Position numbers and translations under genes: made by a program. A DNA stretch of 5,755 nt from an uncultured Salinimicrobium sp. (lineage in GTDB: Bacteria; Bacteroidota; Bacteroidia; Flavobacteriales; Flavobacteriaceae), in assembly GCA_946887025.1 (NCBI GenBank), contig CAMPJY010000154.1, forward strand, positions 1-5,755, given 5' to 3'. Below, one piece after another: positions 5,511 to 5,755 of this stretch (the first letter of the stretch is position 1; every line of letters starts with the position of its first letter). Under the pieces are notes generated by a model, which was not told the DNA's origin, did no database searches, and saw only the letters and a program-made list of their open reading frames with translations.

Positions 5511-5755
5511 TTGAAGTCCCACGGATTCATACTCGCGCTGCTCACGGCTATCCTCATCGCGTATCTTATTCCCCAGGGGCCCGAGATCCTGCCGTTGAAG
5601 AGGGTCACGGATATTGGGATAGGTTTTATTTTCCTCTTTTACGGATTAAAACTTTCCCCGTCCCAGTTCAAAATGGGATTCCTGAATTACAAGGTCCATA
5701 TCCTGATCCAGCTGAGCACTTTTATCGCCTTCCCCCTCCTGGCCTTCCTGTTTAT
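5511..5755 (+). CDS. SBF-like bile acid:sodium symporter family protein, N-terminal part (partial)
   Basis: The window holds 81 codons of a membrane protein that continues past the right edge. Visible are hydrophobic segments at about residues 5-20 (GFILALLTAILIAYLI), 33-47 (ending in FIFLFYGLKLS) and 65-81 (ILIQLSTFIAFPLLAFLF). The pattern of a short first helix, then FLFYGLKLSPSQ and then a helix with IQLSTFIAFPLL is characteristic of the SBF-like (YfeH-type) branch of the bile acid:sodium symporter superfamily. Substrate is unknown. The only usable start is TTG at 5511, one base after the thioesterase stop. An in-frame TAG at 5499-5501 blocks any longer form, and the first ATG (about codon 57) would remove two membrane segments. 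It is likely in one operon with rmuC and the thioesterase. Confidence 0.82.
   Translation, partial: MKSHGFILALLTAILIAYLIPQGPEILPLKRVTDIGIGFIFLFYGLKLSPSQFKMGFLNYKVHILIQLSTFIAFPLLAFLF

Overview
The window looks like a chromosomal segment of a Bacteroidota member, most likely Flavobacteriia. The basis is the gene families (FecCD/BtuD-type transporter with Bacteroidota-style sequence, lipoprotein substrate-binding protein of about 380 residues), the absence of Shine-Dalgarno sequences, and three exact matches to the Bacteroidota -7 promoter element (TAnnTTTG) in the only two intergenic gaps. The genus cannot be named from this sequence. No mobile element, tRNA, rRNA or CRISPR array is visible.

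Left part (1-3421): a divergent vitamin B12 uptake locus. A cobalamin riboswitch (about 158-318) is encoded on the minus strand and reads leftward into the first 27 codons of an exported protein that runs off the window. Its signal peptide and position suggest a BtuB-like TonB-dependent outer-membrane receptor. Reading rightward is an inner-membrane ABC importer operon: a lipoprotein substrate-binding protein (btuF-like, 434-1579), a FecCD-type permease (btuC-like, 1579-2610) and an ATPase (btuD-like, about 2618-3421). Together these would take corrinoid across both membranes. The B12 assignment of the ABC genes rests on the adjacent riboswitch, because the protein families also carry iron-siderophores and haem.

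Right part (3478-5755): a tightly packed, apparently unrelated set made of rmuC (membrane-anchored coiled coil plus nuclease-like domain), a hotdog acyl-CoA thioesterase overlapping it by 17 bases, and the start of an SBF-like (bile acid:sodium symporter-like) membrane protein. A -7 promoter match lies just before rmuC.

The most unusual point is the btuD start. The conserved N-terminal part of the ATPase, including the A-loop tyrosine, is encoded, but no ATG, GTG or TTG precedes it in frame. It must start at a rare codon (tandem ATC at 2618/2621), be made by +1 frameshifting from the end of btuC (TTT TAA A), or carry a sequence error. I see no clearly new multi-gene system here.
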